From assembly GCA_008534395.1 (NCBI GenBank), contig SHMQ01000010.1, positions 1 to 64,000 on the forward strand: DNA of 64,000 nt. Direction: 5' to 3'. This document shows, one piece after another, positions 60,731 to 64,000 of the stretch (position 1 is the first letter of the stretch; the number at the start of each line of letters is the position of its first letter). The DNA is from Candidatus Acidulodesulfobacterium acidiphilum (GTDB lineage Bacteria > SZUA-79 > Acidulodesulfobacterales > Acidulodesulfobacteraceae). The translations under genes and the position numbers were made by a program. Below the pieces are notes generated by a model. The model worked only from the letters and a program-made list of their open reading frames with translations, made no database searches and was not told where the DNA came from.

Positions 60731-61984
60731 ATGTCTTTTGACGATAATCTTTATAATCCTGCTGCTATACCGACGTTAATCCAAACCGGCGAAATTGAAA
60801 ATCAGCCTGACTTACCGGAATGCGGCCATTCCGAATTAGAAAATGAAATAGTTTCTTCTCTTTGCAGCGATATTTCATCTTTGGGTTTTAAATTTTCATA
60901 CGAAAACGGAAAATTTGAATTTGACGACATAAATTCCGATTTAAAAAATAAAGATTTTATAAGAAATTTAATGCTCCCCAGAAAAGAAGAGATTATACTA
61001 AAAAATACCGATTTTATTCAAAAAAACAAGGATATATTCATAAAAAATCTTGCGCATGGAGACGACTGCCTTAATTCCGACATATCGCCGGTTATGGAGG
61101 TATGCGAAACGCAAAAACAAAGAGATCTGTTTAGACTGCTTAGATATACTTGGTCTAGCCCTTACAGTGAATATGTCGGAAGAAGAATCAAATTTATCAT
61201 AAGGGATGCAGGCGTGAAATATAAACCCGTTATCGGCATTGCGGCTCTGGGCAGTTCTATAATAAGAATACCGGAAAGAGACGATTTTATAGGTTGGAAT
61301 ACGGAAACTAAAAATAAAAATTTAGTCTATTGCATGGATTTATACGTGTGCGGAGCAGTTCCTCCATACTCTTATCTTCTGGGCGGTAAATTGATTTCTT
61401 ATATGATGGCTTCCAAAGAAGTACTGAAAATTTTTAAAAATAAATATTTAACTCAGACTACGATAATAAATAAAAGAAATGCTTCAAATCTTGCCGCAAT
61501 TTTCACGACAAGTTTATACGGTAAAAGTTCTCAATACAACAGGATAAAATATAAAAACCTGCTGCTATATCAAAGAATAGGCAGTACCAAAGGTTACGGC
61601 ACTTTTCAATTTTCTAGGCATACAAACGAACTTTTAAAAGATTTATTAAAACTTAAAGAAGGAAAGGTTGGATATAAATTTGGAGACGGACCAAATTATA
61701 AATTTAGATTCATAAAAAAAGCGTTAAAATTTTTAGAAAACTATGGATTAAATTCCGATTTTATTTTAAATCATTCTATTAAAAGAGACATATATTATGT
61801 TCCGCTAGCATATAATTCTTTGGATTTTTTAAACGGACGCAGCGAAGAGTTGGAATATTTCAATTATAAAATCGACGATCTTATAGAATATTGGAAAAAA
61901 AGATGGCTTTACGGCAGGAAAAACAATCCCGACGTCATAGATAACGTAGCGTCGTTTTCTCCTAAAAATTTTAGCTTATTATAA
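60731..61984 (+). CDS. DUF4338 (DruA-like) protein
   Basis: 417 residues. The conserved GIAALGSSIIRIPERDDFIGW, then YCMDLYVCGAVPPYSYLLGGKLISYMMAS and KGYGTFQF match the DUF4338 family, named DruA in the Druantia anti-phage system. A transposase-like RNase H fold has been suggested for the family. It is the last gene of the NurA-HerA-DUF4338 operon and its end overlaps the convergent JAB gene by 14 nt. Confidence 0.8.
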   Translation: MSFDDNLYNPAAIPTLIQTGEIENQPDLPECGHSELENEIVSSLCSDISSLGFKFSYENGKFEFDDINSDLKNKDFIRNLMLPRKEEIILKNTDFIQKNKDIFIKNLAHGDDCLNSDISPVMEVCETQKQRDLFRLLRYTWSSPYSEYVGRRIKFIIRDAGVKYKPVIGIAALGSSIIRIPERDDFIGWNTETKNKNLVYCMDLYVCGAVPPYSYLLGGKLISYMMASKEVLKIFKNKYLTQTTIINKRNASNLAAIFTTSLYGKSSQYNRIKYKNLLLYQRIGSTKGYGTFQFSRHTNELLKDLLKLKEGKVGYKFGDGPNYKFRFIKKALKFLENYGLNSDFILNHSIKRDIYYVPLAYNSLDFLNGRSEELEYFNYKIDDLIEYWKKRWLYGRKNNPDVIDNVASFSPKNFSLL

Positions 61985-62402
61985 CTTCTTCTTCGGTTGG
62001 AGCGGAAGTTCTGTCGGGCATAAGATAGCTTTTAACATCGGCGACGTTTTCGGGTGCGTTGCCTTTTACGGAAAGAATAACATACGAGTAAAAAGGCCAG
62101 GAAGCGTTGACGTCAAAGTTTGAAGGAATTGCAGGATGATTGGGGTGGGTATGGTAAAATCCAAGAATATCGAGGTTTTCTTTCATACAAAATTTATCCA
62201 TTTCTAATATATCTTTAGGTTCTATCTCAAAACTGTCCCAGGTAATTTTTCCGTAACGGTTTTCCGCAGGATAGGCTTTTACGATAATTTTGTTTTCTCC
62301 GTCAATTTTTCCGAGAAGTCCTCCGCAAGCTTCATAAGGGAAAATATCCGCCGCATGTTTTTTTATTATTTCCAGTTCGTTTTTCGGAATTATAATAGCC
62401 AT
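61971..62402 (-). CDS. JAB/MPN metalloprotease (Mec/CysO-type)
   Basis: 143 residues. The JAMM motif is complete: Glu in YEACGG, then GFYHTHPNHPAIPSNFD, giving H-x-H and the Asp ten residues later. Family members remove a thiocarboxylated C-terminal peptide from small ubiquitin-like sulfur carriers; in the cysteine pathway this releases cysteine from CysO-like proteins. Its neighbours on the same strand, a CysM-like synthase, a TusA-like protein and a MoeB/ThiF-like activator, fit that pathway. No ubiquitin-like carrier is in the window; it may lie beyond the right end. Confidence 0.85.
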   Translation of the reverse strand: MAIIIPKNELEIIKKHAADIFPYEACGGLLGKIDGENKIIVKAYPAENRYGKITWDSFEIEPKDILEMDKFCMKENLDILGFYHTHPNHPAIPSNFDVNASWPFYSYVILSVKGNAPENVADVKSYLMPDRTSAPTEEEVIIS

Positions 62403-62467
62403 AATAATCCGTCCTTATTATATTAATGAAGATGCTAAATTATTTTGCAATTAATAATGTTCAGTCG

Positions 62468-63406
62468 TTAAAACTCGGAAAAAACTCTCGTAGAAAGATA
62501 TCTTGAACCCGTGTCTGGAAGTACGGTTGCGAAATTACCTTTATATTTTGCCGTAAGTTTAAGTATTCCGTAAACGTTTGCGCCTGAAGAAAAACCGCAT
62601 AAAATCCCTTCGTCTTTAACGAGTCTTTTTAAGGCGGCGTAACTGCCCTCCGTATCGACTTTAACAACGTCGTCGATTATTTTATCGGCGTCGAATCCTT
62701 CGAAATTTAAAGAATAGTTGTACTTCCAGCCTTCTATGCCGTGCATTTCGTTGTCCGGAACGACTGCGATAACTTTTATTTTATCGTCATATTCTTTAAG
62801 TCTTTTACCTACTCCAAGAATAGTTCCGCCTGTTCCTATGCCTGTGGCGAAATAATCGATATTTCCTCCTGTCTGCTTTAGGATTTCGACGGCGGTAGTT
62901 TCGTAATGCGATATAGGGTTAAAAGGATTATTGTACTGGTCGGGCATATAATACATATCTTTGCCGCCTCTTTCATATTCGTCGGATGCGCGTTTTATGG
63001 CTCCGTCGTGGCTTTCTTCGGCAGGAGTAAGTATTAATTCGGCTCCGTAAAGACGCATTATCTTTTTTCTTTCTTCGCTCATATTTGAAGGAGCGTAAAT
63101 TTTAACTTTTATGCCGAGGAGCGCGCCTATCATTGCATATGAAATACCGGTATTTCCCGATGACGAATCGATTATAGACGTATTTTCTTTAATTAAACCT
63201 TTTTCTACGGCGTTTTTTATCATATAAAGAGCAGGCCTGTCTTTTACGGAGCCGCCGGGGTTTAAACCTTCAAGCTTCGCGTATAATTTTGATCCGTGAG
63301 ACGAAGTATTAATTATTTTATTTAACAGGACTATCCCCGTACCGCCTATATTTGAAGCAGAATTAAAAATATCGTAAATATTAAAAGGCGACTTATTTTT
63401 TTCCAT
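62468..63406 (-). CDS. Cysteine synthase (CysM/CysK-like)
   Basis: 312 residues, fold-type II PLP enzyme. The PLP lysine lies in LNPGGSVKDRPA, the substrate loop in SSGNTGISYA, the phosphate-binding loop in GTGIGTGGTILG. The lack of a long C-terminal extension and the gene context (JAB, TusA, MoeB) favour a CysM-type enzyme taking sulfur from a thiocarboxylated carrier, but CysK-type use of sulfide is possible. Its start overlaps the tusA-like stop by 14 nt. Confidence 0.88.
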   Translation of the reverse strand: MEKNKSPFNIYDIFNSASNIGGTGIVLLNKIINTSSHGSKLYAKLEGLNPGGSVKDRPALYMIKNAVEKGLIKENTSIIDSSSGNTGISYAMIGALLGIKVKIYAPSNMSEERKKIMRLYGAELILTPAEESHDGAIKRASDEYERGGKDMYYMPDQYNNPFNPISHYETTAVEILKQTGGNIDYFATGIGTGGTILGVGKRLKEYDDKIKVIAVVPDNEMHGIEGWKYNYSLNFEGFDADKIIDDVVKVDTEGSYAALKRLVKDEGILCGFSSGANVYGILKLTAKYKGNFATVLPDTGSRYLSTRVFSEF

Positions 63407-63641
63407 CTTTTTCCACGATAATTTCGTAATCCGTATCGTTAATTTTATTTATGGATAAGACCTTATGACCCTGTTCTTCCATAGAACGCGGGACGTTTCT
63501 TATTGCAGGTTCGTAATCCACTATTACCCTTAAAATTTCGCCTTTTTTCATTTTTTCTAAAACAAGTTTGGATTTAACGAAAGTAAATGGACATATCTCG
63601 CCTTTAATGTTTAATTCTTCGTTTTGTTTATATTCAGACAT
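63393..63641 (-). CDS. TusA-family sulfur carrier
   Basis: 82 residues, SirA/TusA fold. The family CPxP-like site reads GEICPFTFVKSKLVLEKM, with the persulfide-forming Cys in ICPF. The C-terminal strands (LRVIVDYEPAI...YEIIVEK) are complete. It would carry persulfide sulfur to acceptors. Position between moeB and cysM genes suggests use in cysteine or thiocarboxylate formation. Confidence 0.88.
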   Translation of the reverse strand: MSEYKQNEELNIKGEICPFTFVKSKLVLEKMKKGEILRVIVDYEPAIRNVPRSMEEQGHKVLSINKINDTDYEIIVEKDGKK

Positions 63642-63656
63642 TATTTGTTTGCTCCG

Positions 63657-64000
63657 TTAATTTTTAAATTCGCACAAATCGCCGTATTCTATTAACTCAA
63701 AAACGGTAGGATTTTCGCCGCAAAGCGGACAAGTCTTATCCTGCCTTAGTTTCATTTCGGTAAATTTTATATCCAGAGCGTCGTAAATAAGAAGCCTTCC
63801 GTTTAAGGTTTGACCGATACCGAGTATTATTTTAATTGCTTCGTTTGCCTGGATAGCGCCTATTACGCCTGGAAGAACGCCGAGAACTCCCGCTTCCTGA
63901 CAGCTCGGTACAAGTCCCGCAGGAGGAGGAGTCGGAAAAAGACATCTGTAGCAGGGACCTTCATCCGGCAAAAATACCGTAGCCTGACCGTCGAACCTGA
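63657..64000 (-). CDS. MoeB/ThiF-family E1-like activating enzyme (partial, runs off the window)
   Basis: Only the C-terminal 113 or so residues are inside the window; the 5' part lies beyond 64000. The visible part has the FLPDEGPCYRCLFPTPP segment, the GVLPGVIGAIQANEAIKIILG helix, and the C-terminal CPLCGENP zinc pair, all typical of MoeB/ThiF/HesA adenylyltransferases. These activate the C-terminus of ubiquitin-like sulfur carriers as acyl-adenylates. It heads the sulfur cluster transcribed leftward. Confidence 0.85.
   Translation of the reverse strand, partial: RFDGQATVFLPDEGPCYRCLFPTPPPAGLVPSCQEAGVLGVLPGVIGAIQANEAIKIILGIGQTLNGRLLIYDALDIKFTEMKLRQDKTCPLCGENPTVFELIEYGDLCEFKN

Overview
The window is a 64 kb piece of an AT-rich (by eye about one third G+C) bacterial chromosome. 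Lipoprotein, LptE-like, LspA and outer-membrane-barrel genes point to a diderm (Gram-negative) cell. Gene content and style resemble the deep 'Deltaproteobacteria-like' lineages, for example the acidophilic Sva0485/Acidulodesulfobacterales type; that placement is inference only. No transposase or phage structural gene is visible.

Left part (1-17.5 kb) is housekeeping: secG, a tRNA-Leu, an HD-GYP protein, a metallo-hydrolase, gap-pgk-lspA-leuS-lptE, a PAP2 phosphatase, a sugar nucleotidyltransferase/phosphohexomutase fusion, a second phosphohexomutase, a glyoxalase-II-like hydrolase, coaBC, lemA and a DUF3137 gene. Three copies of a 'GTGTCAGAT' inverted-repeat element sit between these genes.

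The middle and right (17.5-62 kb) form a large defence island. A complete type III-A interference operon (cas10-csm2-csm3-csm4-csm5 plus a Card1/Can2-like CARF nuclease, 18.2-25.7 kb) sits behind a consensus promoter. It leads straight into a leader and one long CRISPR array of 75 repeats and 74 spacers (25,961-31,708). The repeat's 3' end ATTGCGAC is a typical type III 5'-handle, so the array is read left to right, and the repeats decay at the right end. An AbiEii toxin pair, an outer-membrane barrel plus lipoprotein, an NE0113-family CARF protein, and the adaptation module follow. That module is cas1 (split in two frames), cas2, and a 1018-residue reverse transcriptase-primase (RT-AEP) fusion. 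cas6 lies far away on the minus strand (53.7 kb), beside a restriction-modification pair. A membrane-anchored CARF protein with a small Csx3-like partner lies at 56-57 kb. Isolated copies of the CRISPR repeat occur at 17.5, 33.0 and 35.6 kb, outside the array.

The most striking result is in the spacers. At least a dozen, read on the minus strand, are Shine-Dalgarno plus start-codon regions, so their crRNAs would be antisense to translation-initiation sites. Two neighbouring spacers tile the same mRNA leader. Many others are short perfect hairpins. One old spacer is a 16S rRNA segment. With the RT-AEP protein beside cas1-cas2, this suggests spacers sampled from RNA, preferentially from mRNA 5' regions and structured segments.

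Other defence-like modules are: a PP2C-NERD-pseudokinase / Ser-Thr kinase / SF1 helicase / winged-helix operon (42.6-50.2 kb), reminiscent of but not identical to known kinase-helicase systems; a NurA-HerA-DUF4338 (DruA-like) operon (57.5-62.0 kb); an MNT/HEPN pair; and a DUF234 ATPase. The window ends in a minus-strand sulfur-transfer cluster (moeB/thiF-like, tusA-like, cysM-like, JAB protease).
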